Shown here: piece after piece, positions 48,001-58,700 of the stretch
Layout of the letters: the number at the start of each line of letters is the position of its first letter
How positions within the stretch are numbered: the stretch's first letter is position 1
Translations under genes and position numbers: made by a program
DNA from: CAMCFD01 sp965661355
GTDB lineage: Bacteria > Pseudomonadota > Alphaproteobacteria > Rickettsiales > UBA1997
Reading direction: 5' to 3'
Assembly (NCBI GenBank): GCA_965661355.1
Contig: CBFIDI010000001.1
Span: forward strand, 1-64,000
Length of the DNA: 64,000 nt
Notes under the pieces: model-generated
Databases searched by the model: none
Told to the model about the DNA's origin: nothing
What the model saw: only the letters and a program-made list of their open reading frames with translations

Positions 48001-48648
48001 ATGGAAAATAAAGACAATAATCAAGGCGCCTTACAAAATACAAAAAACGAAGTACCTAAAGATCTTAACCCTGAACAAAGAACTCAAATTAATGACTCTG
48101 CCCAAGAGCAAGAATCTGATCACAAATTCAAATGGTATATTATCAATGTTATGGCTGGCCAAGAAAATAAAATTGCTAGCGAAATAAAGTCTATGGTTGC
48201 AACCGGCTCGCTTGGCAAAAATGTTTCTGATGCCGTCGTTCCATCAAAAGAAGTTACTAAGGTTAAAAGAGGTAAAAAAGTACAAGAGTCGCAAAAGCTA
48301 TTTCCTGGATATGTATTTATTAAAGCTAATATTGACTCCGAAGCTAGAAACGCACTTATCGCAATTCCGAAAGTTCTCGGGTTTTTAGGAAGTAAAAACA
48401 AGCCAGAAGAAGTCTCTGAAACCAAAATGCAAGACATCTTATCTTCAACCAAAATAGAAGAATCTGCAACTAAAAATATGACATTTGAAATTGGCGAGAC
48501 ATTAAATGTTATCGATGGACCATTTGAGTCATTTAGTGGCGGCGTTGAAGAATTTGACCAAGAAAAACAGAAAGTCAAGATTGCAATTTCAATTTTTGGA
48601 CGCTCGACCTCGGTCGAACTTGAATTTAATCAAGTTGAAAAACCATAA
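48001..48648 (+). CDS. nusG: Transcription termination/antitermination factor NusG
   Basis: RNA polymerase-binding elongation factor that links transcription with Rho and ribosomes. After a ~40-residue polar extension, the NGN domain has WYIINVMAGQENKIASEI, LFPGYVFIKA and GFLGSKNKPEEVS; the KOW domain has IGETLNVIDGPFESFSG and KVKIAISIFGRST. At 215 residues it is longer than the E. coli protein (181), because of the N-terminal extension. Confidence 0.95.
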   Translation: MENKDNNQGALQNTKNEVPKDLNPEQRTQINDSAQEQESDHKFKWYIINVMAGQENKIASEIKSMVATGSLGKNVSDAVVPSKEVTKVKRGKKVQESQKLFPGYVFIKANIDSEARNALIAIPKVLGFLGSKNKPEEVSETKMQDILSSTKIEESATKNMTFEIGETLNVIDGPFESFSGGVEEFDQEKQKVKIAISIFGRSTSVELEFNQVEKP

Positions 48649-49011
48649 TTACCAATTTAGCTGCATTTCAAAAGCAGTTAAGAAGTTTAAAAGTCAACGC
48701 TAAAGGCGGTTATAGCTAAATTTAGAATTTAGCTCAATTTTTTACTTGCAATTTATTTGTTAATAGATTAAAATACTTAGCCTTAACTTAAAATTTTAGT
48801 TATTTAATTATAAGATAAATTTAATTTTTTGAATTATTTAGAAAATTAATAAATAAAAAAGCTCAGAAACTCTAAAAATAAGTTTTTTATATGATGCCTA
48901 AAAACTTTATCAGAGTCGGCTTGAATAGAATAACACGCTTCTTGAAATTTTGATGCTTAAGCGTAAAATTAGTAAATATAGCTTTAAAATCAAATAAATT
49001 TTTATATTAAA
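48649..49011. other. Spacer between nusG and rplK
   Basis: 363 bp, AT-rich, no gene. Longer than the usual few bases between nusG and rplK, so rplKAJL-rpoBC may have its own promoter here. Confidence 0.45.
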
Positions 49012-49449
49012 ATGTCAAAGGGAAAAAAAGAAGTTGTTGGAGTAATTAAATTACAAGTTCCAGTCGGCAAAGCCAACCCGGCTCCGCCAATTGGTCCAGC
49101 ACTTGGCCAAAAAGGCCTTAATATCATGGATTTTTGCAAGGAATTTAATGCCTTAAAGTTTGATTACAAACCAGGTACGCCAATTCCTACCACTATTTAT
49201 GCACACAAAGATAGAAGTTTTTCAATTGAAACAAAAAATCCACCGGTCTCTTTCTTGATTAAAGAAGAAATTAACCTAAAAAAGGGATCTTCTAATCCAG
49301 GAAAAGACATTGCTGGTAAAATTAGCTTAGAACAAGTAAAATCAGTCGCTCAAAAGAAAATGGTCGATATGAATGCAACAGATCTAGAAGCTTGCATGGA
49401 GATGGTAAAAGGCTCGGCAATGTCAATGGGTCTTGAAGTTGTTGAATAA
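49012..49449 (+). CDS. rplK: 50S ribosomal protein L11
   Basis: Stalk-base protein that binds 23S rRNA at the GTPase centre. KLQVPVGKANPAPPIGPALG, GLNIMDFCKEFNA and the C-terminal rRNA-binding region (MNATDLEACMEMVKGSAMSM) are family blocks. 145 residues, normal length. First gene of the rplKA unit. Confidence 0.97.
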   Translation: MSKGKKEVVGVIKLQVPVGKANPAPPIGPALGQKGLNIMDFCKEFNALKFDYKPGTPIPTTIYAHKDRSFSIETKNPPVSFLIKEEINLKKGSSNPGKDIAGKISLEQVKSVAQKKMVDMNATDLEACMEMVKGSAMSMGLEVVE

Positions 49450-49478
49450 TTAATTAAATTACATATTTAGTAAATATA

Positions 49479-50162
49479 ATGGCTAAAAAAGAAAATAAAA
49501 TAGAAAAATTTGTTGCTTCAGACATTCAGGAAGCTGTCAATAAAGTTCTTGAAAATAGCAAGCGAGATGATCGTAAATTCTCCGAATCTATTGATATTGC
49601 TGTAAATTTAGGAATTGATCCAAAAAAATCAACACAAAATGTCAGGGGCTCAGTCTTGTTACCAAAAGGCTCAGGTAAAAAAGTTAGGGTTGCGGTATTA
49701 ACGTCTGACGAGGCAAAAAAGGCCGAAGCAATCGAATCTGGTGCTTCGAAGGCTGGTTTTGACGAAATAGTCGCAGAAATTAACGCCGGCAACATAGACT
49801 TCGATTATTGTATTGCCACGCCAGATATCATGCCTAAAATTTCAAAAGTTGCTAAAGTTCTTGGCCCGCGTGGATTAATGCCAAGCCCGAAGAACGGTAC
49901 GGTCACAATGGAAATTAAAAAAACGGTTGACGAAGCCTTGAAGGGTAAAATAAACTTTAAGAATGATAAAGGCGGAATAATCCATTGCATCGTTGGCAAG
50001 GCTGATTTCAAATCTGAAGATTTAATTCAAAATATTGAAGCAGTTCTTAAAAAAGTCAAAGATTCTAAACCGGAAGAAGCAAAAGGCAAATATATTAAAA
50101 AGGTACATTTGGCCAGCACAATGGGCAAATCTGTTGAGATTTTGCAAGATGCTAAAAAATAA
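49479..50162 (+). CDS. rplA: 50S ribosomal protein L1
   Basis: L1-stalk protein and, in many bacteria, translational repressor of its own operon. DIAVNLGIDPKKSTQNVRG, GPRGLMPSPKNGTVT and INFKNDKGGIIHCIVGK are conserved. 227 residues, 29 bp after rplK. Confidence 0.97.
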   Translation: MAKKENKIEKFVASDIQEAVNKVLENSKRDDRKFSESIDIAVNLGIDPKKSTQNVRGSVLLPKGSGKKVRVAVLTSDEAKKAEAIESGASKAGFDEIVAEINAGNIDFDYCIATPDIMPKISKVAKVLGPRGLMPSPKNGTVTMEIKKTVDEALKGKINFKNDKGGIIHCIVGKADFKSEDLIQNIEAVLKKVKDSKPEEAKGKYIKKVHLASTMGKSVEILQDAKK

Positions 50163-50367
50163 TTTAACCTTTTGTTAAAAATTGGTTGTAAATAACTAAA
50201 AAAGATTCAACCTAAATTATTTTAGGTTAGACAAAATAATTTCACCATATTTTTGGTGCAATTATAATATTAAGCATAAATTTATGTGTCAATGAGAAAG
50301 GCTAAGACTTTCACTTTTTAACTAAAGATAACATTGTTCACATCTCTTTATAGATTAAATAAATTTT
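50163..50367 (+). promoter_or_regulatory. rplJ leader with two small hairpins
   Basis: Upstream of rplJ are two simple stems: AACCTAAA-TTAT-TTTAGGTT at 50209-50228, and CACCA/TGGTG at 50243-50258. In many bacteria the rplJ leader binds L10-L12 and represses translation; this spacer may do so, but I cannot confirm the specific fold. Confidence 0.4.
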
Positions 50368-50883
50368 ATGGCAATTAGTAAAGAAAAAAAGACAGGCCTC
50401 GTCCAAAAATTAAAGGACGATCTAGCTAAATCAAATATCGTTGTTATTGTTCATTATCGTGGAATGAGCGGCTCGGAGCTTTATAAATTAAGGGTTGAGT
50501 TGAAATCTAAGGGGTGCAATATAAAAATTGCGAAGAATACCCTGTCTTCGATCGCGATAAAAGGAACGGAAGTAGAATCTTTGGGTGAGTATTTGCAAGG
50601 ACCAACTGCGCTTCTTTATGCGCAAGACCCAGTCGCCTTAGCAAAAACAATCGCAGACACTGATAAAGAAATAGAATCTTTTGAAGTTCAGGCAGGCTTA
50701 CTCGACGGAAAGATCATTAAACTTGCTGAAATTTCGAATCTTGCGAAACTTGGGTCTTTGGAAGAGGTCAGAGCCGCTTTCATTGGCAAGTTAAATGGAG
50801 TTCAATCGAATTTTGTTAGAGTGGTTAACGCTCCTCAAGCAGGATTGGTTGCCTTGTTTAATGCTAAGGCACAACAAGGATAA
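50368..50883 (+). CDS. rplJ: 50S ribosomal protein L10
   Basis: Base of the L7/L12 stalk. VVIVHYRGMSGSELYKLRVE, KIAKNTLSSIAI and LLYAQDPVALAK match the family, and the C-terminal helix is the L12-binding part. 171 residues. rplL follows after 42 bp. Confidence 0.96.
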   Translation: MAISKEKKTGLVQKLKDDLAKSNIVVIVHYRGMSGSELYKLRVELKSKGCNIKIAKNTLSSIAIKGTEVESLGEYLQGPTALLYAQDPVALAKTIADTDKEIESFEVQAGLLDGKIIKLAEISNLAKLGSLEEVRAAFIGKLNGVQSNFVRVVNAPQAGLVALFNAKAQQG

Positions 50884-50925
50884 TTAATTTTACACTAAAT
50901 AATAACAACTAAAATCATAGATAAA

Positions 50926-51300
50926 ATGGCTAATATTGAAGAATTAACAGAAACATTATCATCGCTTACAGTTCTTGAACTTGCAGATCTTAGCAAGGCT
51001 TTAGAAGAAAAATGGGGCGTTAGCGCCGCTGCTTTTGCTGCTCCGGCGGCTGGTGGAGCAGCTGCAGCGACTGGTGCCGAAGAAGCTAAAGACGAATTTG
51101 AAGTTGTCTTAACTGATATCGGAGCTAACAAAATTAATGTAATTAAAGAAGTCAGAGCCATCACTGGACTTGGCTTGAAGGAAGCTAAAGACTTAGTTGA
51201 AAGCGCTCCTAAGGCTGTAAAATCTGATGTTGCTAAAGAAGAAGCTGAAGAAATGAAGAAAAAACTTGAAGCAGCTGGCGCTAAAGTTGAGCTTAAATAA
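50926..51300 (+). CDS. rplL: 50S ribosomal protein L7/L12
   Basis: Stalk protein that recruits translational GTPases. N-terminal dimerisation part (LTVLELADLSKALEEKWGV), Ala/Gly-rich hinge, and C-terminal domain with VVLTDIGANKINVIKEVRA and GLGLKEAKDLVESAP. 124 residues, normal length. Confidence 0.97.
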   Translation: MANIEELTETLSSLTVLELADLSKALEEKWGVSAAAFAAPAAGGAAAATGAEEAKDEFEVVLTDIGANKINVIKEVRAITGLGLKEAKDLVESAPKAVKSDVAKEEAEEMKKKLEAAGAKVELK

Positions 51301-51602
51301 AAAAGCTAAATTAAACAAGTCAAAGACGACTTAATTAAAAGATCGTGTTTGACTTGTTCACATCTTGAAATTGACGAATTTTAAGATTATTACCAAACTT
51401 TCGTTTTTAAATCAATATATTATAGATAGTATAAAAAACTTATTGCTATCAAATTTTATGAATTATTACGAAAAAGAACTGGTCGAATTAAAGGCCATTT
51501 TAGCTATTTTGCTACAAATCTACATTCGTTAAAGCAAAATGCTTAAAGAAGCAGATTATATCTGTAAATGCTTGATATCAACATAACATAAAGAGGTCCT
51601 AG
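51301..51602 (+). promoter_or_regulatory. rplL-rpoB spacer with hairpin
   Basis: 302 bp without a clear gene. A hairpin at 51314-51358 has an 11-bp perfect stem (AACAAGTCAAA) extended by further pairs. E. coli has an attenuator and an RNase III site in the same place, so this may lower or process rpoBC mRNA. No T-run follows. AGAGG at 51590-51594 is the rpoB ribosome-binding site. Confidence 0.5.
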
Positions 51603-54600
51603 GTGATTCAAAGTCGTAGCTTCGATAATGTCGTCATGAGAAAAAGTTTCAGTGACAATGTCGATAAGGCAGAAGTTCCTTATCTTGCTTCATTGCAAAA
51701 AAATTCTTACGATAAATTCCTGCAAATAAGCACAAATCCTAAAGAAAGAAAAAATCAAGGAATTCAATCAGTTTTTAACTCATTTTTTCCAATTTCTGAT
51801 TCTGACGAAAATATCACGGTAGAATTTTTAGAATATAATTTAGGAAAACCAAAATATGAGGCGCAAGAATGTTTATCAGTAGGTAGAAGCTTTTCTTCAC
51901 CGCTCTATGCTCAGTTGCGTCTAATTTTATGGAGCCAAGAAGAAGATTCCGAAGTTAAAGAAATTCGCTCAATTAAAGAGCAAGAAGTATATTTATGCGA
52001 CATTCCTCTAATGACTGAAACCTCAAGTTTTATTGTCAATGGCGCAGAAAGAGTTATAGTCTCGCAAATGCGTAGAGCACCTGGTGTGTTTTTTGATAGC
52101 GACATGAGTAAAACTTCTGAGTCTAAATCATATACTGCCAAAATTATTCCGCATTTAGGTTCGTGGCTTGATTTTGAGTTTGATTCAAAAGATGTAATCC
52201 ACTTTAGAGTAGATAAAAAGCGTAAAATACCAGTCTCTTCGCTGCTGAGAGCGGTTGGCCTTACTAGCGAAGAAATTATCAGTCAATTTTATACCGCTAC
52301 CACTGCAAAACTTACCGAAAAAGGCTGGGCCATAGATTTTGATGCACAGTTATATATGGGTAAAAAATTGCCTTTTGACCTTGTTTGTGCAAAAAGCGAG
52401 GAAGTTGTCGCGAAAGAGGGTTCAAAATTCAATCGCAAAACTAAAGAAAAGCTAGAAGAAAAAGGCTTTGATCAATATTTGTTGACCGAAGATGCTTTGC
52501 CTGGTTATATTATAGCCCAAGATTTGGCAGACCCTGAAACAGGCGAATTACTTCTTGAAGCTGGCGCCATTGTTACCTCGGAAAGCCTTAGTATTTTAAG
52601 AAAACTTGACTTTAAAGAAGTAAGGATAGTTAACCCAAGTAAATCTGATATTGGGCCTTATATATTTAATACTATGCTGCTTGACAAGAATCAAACCCAA
52701 AAAGACGCTTTATTCGATATTTATAAGGCCATCAGACTTGGTGAAGCTCCGTCTTCTGTTGAAGTTGCGCAAAATTATCTTGATAATTTATTCTTTTCAG
52801 ACTCTAGATATCACCTTTCTGATGTTGGAAGAATGAAAATGAACCACCGTCTTGGGCTTGAAATTGATGTCGAAACTCAATCTTTAACTCATGATGACAT
52901 CAAGAGAACTATTAAAATTTTAAGTGAAACTAAGCATAACGATCTTAAAACTGATGATATAGACAATTTGGCCAATAGAAGAGTTCGTGCAGTTGGCGAA
53001 TTGATTGAAAATCAGATGAGAATTGGCATGGCCAGAGTTGAAAAATCAATCATAGAAAAAATTAATTCAAGCGAGTCTGATTCTATGATGCCGCAAAATT
53101 TAATTAATTCTAAGCCTTTAATCACGGCAATTAAAGACTTCTTTGCGACTTCGCAACTTTCGCAATTTATGGACCAAACAAATCCGCTTTCTGACATTAC
53201 TCACAAAAGAAGACTGTCTGCGCTTGGGCCTGGTGGCCTTACCAGAGAGCGCGCCGGTTTTGAAGTTCGCGATGTTCACCCAACGCATTATGGACGAATT
53301 TGCCCAATTGAAACGCCAGAAGGACCAAATATTGGCCTTATAAACTCAATGGCTACTTATGCAAAAGTTAACGAATATGGATTTATCGAAACTCCTTATA
53401 GAAAAGTTATTAACCGTAAAATTACTGATGAAGTAATTTATATCTCGGCAATTAAAGAAGTTGACCATGTTATTGCGCCTGCTAATGTAAATGTTGATAA
53501 AGATGGTAAAATTATTGACGAACTTGTAAGCTGTCGTAAAAATGGCGAATATGTCATGATGACTTCAGACAAAATTGATTTTGCTGATATTTCAACTCGT
53601 CAAATTATCTCTATTGCAACAACGCTAATTCCATTTTTAGAAAATGATGATGCAAATCGTGCTTTAATGGGGTCAAACATGCAACGCCAAGCGGTTCCGC
53701 TTTTGAAGCCGCAATCTCCTTTAGTTGGAACTGGAATGGAGGCTGTTATTGCCGCTGATTCTGGAGCCGTAGTTAGAAGCAAATTTGATGGCGAAGTTAA
53801 ATATGTTGACGCCAATAAAATTGTAGTTGAATCAATTGGCGAAGATGAATTGTCGCATGTTGAAATTTGCAATTTGTCAAAATATATCAGAACGAACCAA
53901 GATACTTGCATTAACCAAAAGCCTATTGTATTTGAAGGACAAAAAGTAAAAGCTGGTCAAATTATGACCGACGGACATTCAATTAAAGATAGCGAATTGG
54001 CTCTTGGACAAAATGTTAGAGTTGCATTTATGCCTTGGAACGGTTACAACTTTGAGGATTCAATTATAATTTCAGAAAAAATTCTTCAAGAAGACACTTT
54101 CACTTCCGTTAGAATTGAAGAGCTTGAAATTGTCGCCAGAGACACGAGGCTTGGGCCCGAAGAAATTACGCGCGACATTCCTAATGTTAACGAAGACTTA
54201 CTTGGAAAGCTTGATGAGGAAGGAATTGTTCATATTGGCGCGCAATTAAAGCCCGGTGATTTATTGGTCGGAAAAACTACGCCAAAAAGTGAAGCACCAG
54301 TTACGCCAGAAGAAAAACTTTTGCGTGTAATTTTTGGTGAAAAAGCTTCAGAAGTTAAAGATTCTTCGCTTTACGTGCCGACCGGAATTAACGGAACAGT
54401 TGTTGATGTTAAAGTACTTTCAAGAAAGGGTATTGAAAAAGACGAAAGGTCGGTTTATATCGAGATGCAGCAAATTGAGAATTTAGCAAAGCAAAAAGAT
54501 ATTAGGGTTAACTTTTTGGAAAAATCTTTAAAATCTGGCTTAGTTGCACTTTTCGAAGGCAAGAAAATTACTAATGATATCGATAAAATTAAATCTAGAG

Positions 54601-55700
54601 GCGAACTACGCAAAGAAGATTTGCATGATGTTTCTAAAAATATCTTAGCTAAAATAGTCGTTGACGATGCTAAAACAATGGACAAAGCCGAAAAAATGGT
54701 AAAAGCCCATAATAGCGAAGTATCTGATATTGAAAAAGAGTTCAATGATAAAGTTGCTAAAATTAAAGCTGGAGACGAACTTGCGCAAGGTGTTTTGAAA
54801 ATTGTGAAAGTTTATGTTGCTTCGAAATATCGTTTACAACCTGGCGATAAAATGGCTGGGCGCCATGGTAACAAAGGTGTTGTATCGAAAATTGCCCCTG
54901 TTGAAGATATGCCATTTGGCGAAGATGGCGAGCCGGTTGATATCGTATTAAACCCGCTTGGCGTTCCTTCGCGAATGAATGTTGGACAAATTCTTGAAAC
55001 CCACCTTGGTTGGGCCTCTAAGAATATTGGCGTCCAAATTTGCAAAATATTTGATGAAGCCGCTAATCAGAAAGCTGAACTTGCAAAAAACCTTCGAGAA
55101 AAATTAAAAAAGGTTTATTTCTTGGATAAAGAACAGGCAAAAATCAATGAAATGGACGATGATAAATTGGTATATTTCGCTTCTAAGCTAAAGCGCGGCG
55201 TGCCATTTGCAACCGGTGCTTTTGAGGGAATAAAAGAAGAGCATATTGCTAATTTACTTGAAGAGGCGAATGTTGATAAATCTGGTCAAATCACTCTTTT
55301 TGACGGCAGAACCGGAGAAAAATTTGACCGTCCAGTTACGGTTGGCTATATTTACATGCTAAAACTGCATCATTTAGTCAACGACAAGATTCATGCTCGC
55401 TCAATTGGACCTTACAGTCTTATTACTCAGCAACCACTTGGCGGTAAATCGCACTTTGGTGGTCAAAGGTTCGGAGAAATGGAATGTTGGGCACTTCAGG
55501 CTTATGGCGCAGCATATTCATTGCAAGAAATGTTGACGGTTAAATCTGATGATGTTGTTGGCAGAATAAAGATTTACGAATCTATAATTCAAGGCAACCA
55601 AAACTTTAATTGCTCGATTCCTGAATCGTTTAATGTTATGATTAAAGAGGTTAGATCTCTGGGGCTTAATATTGAATTGATCGAAGATCAAGTAAAATAA
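51603..55700 (+). CDS. rpoB: RNA polymerase beta subunit
   Basis: 1365 residues, starting at GTG 51603 with AGAGG about 9 nt upstream. The rifampicin region reads SQLSQFMDQTNPLSDITHKR then RLSALGPGGLTRERAG, with Ser, His and Asp residues of the drug pocket kept; only the usual rickettsial-type changes (T, L) are seen. MAGRHGNKGVVSKIAP, GKTTPKSEAPVTPEEKLL and GGKSHFGGQRFGEMECWAL are typical. Not fused to rpoC. Confidence 0.98.
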   Translation: MIQSRSFDNVVMRKSFSDNVDKAEVPYLASLQKNSYDKFLQISTNPKERKNQGIQSVFNSFFPISDSDENITVEFLEYNLGKPKYEAQECLSVGRSFSSPLYAQLRLILWSQEEDSEVKEIRSIKEQEVYLCDIPLMTETSSFIVNGAERVIVSQMRRAPGVFFDSDMSKTSESKSYTAKIIPHLGSWLDFEFDSKDVIHFRVDKKRKIPVSSLLRAVGLTSEEIISQFYTATTAKLTEKGWAIDFDAQLYMGKKLPFDLVCAKSEEVVAKEGSKFNRKTKEKLEEKGFDQYLLTEDALPGYIIAQDLADPETGELLLEAGAIVTSESLSILRKLDFKEVRIVNPSKSDIGPYIFNTMLLDKNQTQKDALFDIYKAIRLGEAPSSVEVAQNYLDNLFFSDSRYHLSDVGRMKMNHRLGLEIDVETQSLTHDDIKRTIKILSETKHNDLKTDDIDNLANRRVRAVGELIENQMRIGMARVEKSIIEKINSSESDSMMPQNLINSKPLITAIKDFFATSQLSQFMDQTNPLSDITHKRRLSALGPGGLTRERAGFEVRDVHPTHYGRICPIETPEGPNIGLINSMATYAKVNEYGFIETPYRKVINRKITDEVIYISAIKEVDHVIAPANVNVDKDGKIIDELVSCRKNGEYVMMTSDKIDFADISTRQIISIATTLIPFLENDDANRALMGSNMQRQAVPLLKPQSPLVGTGMEAVIAADSGAVVRSKFDGEVKYVDANKIVVESIGEDELSHVEICNLSKYIRTNQDTCINQKPIVFEGQKVKAGQIMTDGHSIKDSELALGQNVRVAFMPWNGYNFEDSIIISEKILQEDTFTSVRIEELEIVARDTRLGPEEITRDIPNVNEDLLGKLDEEGIVHIGAQLKPGDLLVGKTTPKSEAPVTPEEKLLRVIFGEKASEVKDSSLYVPTGINGTVVDVKVLSRKGIEKDERSVYIEMQQIENLAKQKDIRVNFLEKSLKSGLVALFEGKKITNDIDKIKSRGELRKEDLHDVSKNILAKIVVDDAKTMDKAEKMVKAHNSEVSDIEKEFNDKVAKIKAGDELAQGVLKIVKVYVASKYRLQPGDKMAGRHGNKGVVSKIAPVEDMPFGEDGEPVDIVLNPLGVPSRMNVGQILETHLGWASKNIGVQICKIFDEAANQKAELAKNLREKLKKVYFLDKEQAKINEMDDDKLVYFASKLKRGVPFATGAFEGIKEEHIANLLEEANVDKSGQITLFDGRTGEKFDRPVTVGYIYMLKLHHLVNDKIHARSIGPYSLITQQPLGGKSHFGGQRFGEMECWALQAYGAAYSLQEMLTVKSDDVVGRIKIYESIIQGNQNFNCSIPESFNVMIKEVRSLGLNIELIEDQVK

Positions 55701-55790
55701 ACTAAAAATTATATTGTCGGTCTATTAATTGACCGACAAAAGATAATGCAAGCAATAAAGTTTGCATAGAAAAATTAAAAAAAGAAAATT

Positions 55791-58700
55791 ATGTCATTAG
55801 CAGGAACTTCTTCGCATGGTTTGTTAAGCGTTAATACAAACGCAGCTGTTGATCTTTTAGATTTTAACGCAATTAAAATATCGGTCGCAGACCCAGATAA
55901 AATGCGCTCTTGGTCTTTTGGTGAAGTTTTAAAACCAGAAACAATCAATTACAGAACTTTTAAGCCCGAAAGAGAGGGTTTATTTTGCGCTAGAATTTTT
56001 GGCCCTATCAAAGATTACGAATGCTTATGCGGTAAGTATAAAAGAATTAAATATAAGGGTATTGTTTGTGAGAAATGTGGCGTTGAAGTAACCTCTTCAA
56101 AGGTTCGCCGCGAAAGAATGGGCCATATTGAATTAGCAGCTCCGGTTGTTCATATTTGGTTCTTAAAATCTTTACCTTCAAGAATCAGTACCTTAGTGGG
56201 CACAAATCTCAAATCTATTGAGAAAGTTATTTATTTTGAAAGCTATGTAGTAACCGACCCTTTAATGTCACCAATGAGAGAGGGTGAAGTTTTAAGCGAA
56301 GACGAATATGAAAAAGCCTGTAACGAGCATGGACATGGCAGCTTCGTTGCCGAGATGGGCGCAGAGGCGGTTCATAAAATATTAGCTGGACTTGATTTGG
56401 CAAAGTTACAAAAATCATTGCGTGAAGAGCTTTCGGTTCAGGTTTCTGATGTTAAAAAAGAGAAAATAATTAAAAGGCTTAAACTAGTTGAACAATTTTT
56501 AGAGTCGGATAATAGACCTGAATGGATGATAATGAAAGTTTTGCCAGTTATACCTCCGGATATCAGGCCATTGGTTATGCTTGACGGTGGCAGATTTGCA
56601 ACTTCGGATCTTAACGAGCTTTATCGTCGAGTTATTAACAGAAATAATCGCCTAAGAAGATTAATAGAGCTTTCTGCGCCTGAAGTTATTATCAGAAATG
56701 AAAAAAGAATGCTGCAGGAATCGGTTGACGCCTTGCTTGACAACGGCAGAAGCGGATCGGTAGTTAAAAACGCCAACAAAAAGCCTTTCAAATCGCTTAG
56801 CGACATGTTAAAAGGTAAGCAAGGTAGATTCAGACAAAACTTACTTGGTAAGCGTGTAGATTATTCTGGGCGTTCGGTTATTGTTGTGGGTCCAGAGTTA
56901 AAGCTTCACCAATGCGGCTTGCCAAAGAAAATGGCTTTGGAATTATTTAAACCGTTTATTTATTCTAAACTTGAATTATACGGAAAATCTCCCTCTATCA
57001 AGGTTTCAAAGAAAATGGTTGAATCTGAAATGCCAGAAGTTTGGGATATTTTAGAAGAGGTAATTAACGAACATCCGGTTCTACTTAACCGCGCACCTAC
57101 GCTTCACAGACTTGGTATTCAGGCATTTGAGCCTGTTCTAACTGAAGGTAAAGCAATTCAACTTCACCCACTTGTTTGCGCCGCATTTAACGCCGATTTT
57201 GATGGCGACCAAATGGCGGTTCATGTCCCTCTTTCTGTTGAGGCGCAAGTTGAGGCTCGTGTTTTAATGATGTCGACTAATAATATTTTAAGCCCAGCTA
57301 ATGGTAAGCCAATTATCGTTCCTTCGCAAGATATTATTTTAGGGCTTTATTACTTGACAATGATTTCCAAAGATTTTGACAGCGAAAAAGCAAGACCAGT
57401 TGCAAGCCAGTCAGAGCTTGAGCATGCTTTGGCCTCAAAATCTCTTAGCTACCATGACAAAATTCTTTATCGTTATGAAGTAAAAAATAAAGATGGCGAG
57501 AAAACCTTCCAAAAAGTTGAAACCACACCCGGAAGAGTAACTCTTTATAATGCCTTGCCGCATCTTTTGAAAAATAATTTTGACATTGCCAATAATGTAA
57601 TGACTAAAAAAGCAGTTACAAAACTTATTGATGATGTTTATAGAAATTGCGGACAAAAAGAAACCGTCATGTTTTGCGATAGAGTTATGGCACTAGGGTT
57701 TAAAGAGGCCTGTTCGGCTGGTATTTCGATTGGTAAAGATGACATGGTAATCCCGCAAAGTAAACCTAGCTATGTCAATAATTCATTTGACAAGATCAAG
57801 AAGCTTGAAAAGCAATATCGCGAAGGCCTTATTACAGCCGGAGAACGCTATAACAAAGTTATTGATGAGTGGACACAATGTACTGAAGAAATTTCAAAAG
57901 AAATGATGAAGGAAATTGCCAATTACAACAAACCAATTGAGGCTAACTCAATTTATATGATGGCAAATTCGGGTGCAAGGGGTTCTGAAACTCAGATTAA
58001 ACAGGTTGCTGGTATGCGTGGCTTAATGGCCAAGCCATCTGGCGAAATTATTGAAACGCCAATTATTTCTAATTTTAAAGAAGGGTTAGATGTAACTGAA
58101 TATTTCATTTCAGCGCATGGCGCAAGAAAAGGCTTAGCCGACACGGCCCTTAAAACTGCAAATTCGGGATATCTTACAAGGCGCTTGGTAGATGTTTCGC
58201 AAGATTGTATTGTTACCGAGCAAGATTGCGGCACCAAAGAAGGGCTTAAAATTGAGTCAATTATTGATGATGGCAGAGTTGTTGTGTCTTTGGCGGAACA
58301 GGTTTTAGGAAGGGTTCCTTCTGAAGATGTCGTAGATAGCAATGGCGAAATAATCGCTAAGGCTGGCCAAATGATTGATGAAGAAATATCAGATAAAATT
58401 GAAGAATCTGATGTTAAATATATCAGGGCAAGATCGGCACTTACTTGCGAAGCCAAAAAAGGCGTTTGCGTTAAATGTTATGGTCGCGACTTGTCGCATG
58501 GTGGTGAAGTTAGCGTTGGTGAGGCAATTGGCGTTATTGCAGCGCAATCAATCGGCGAACCTGGAACACAGCTTACCATGAGAACCTTCCATATTGGTGG
58601 AGCGGCGCAAAGAGGAGCGGAACAGTCTTCTATCTCGGCCATTGAGGACGGAATTGTTAAATTTGCAAGCAAGGGTACTATTGCTAATAGCCAAGGCAAG

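Noticed and set aside
51458..51532. 24-residue frame (MNYYEKELVELKAILAILLQ...) between rplL and rpoB as a leader peptide
   Set aside because: Codon composition looks plausible, but there is no ribosome-binding site and no attenuator fold downstream; chance frame cannot be excluded.
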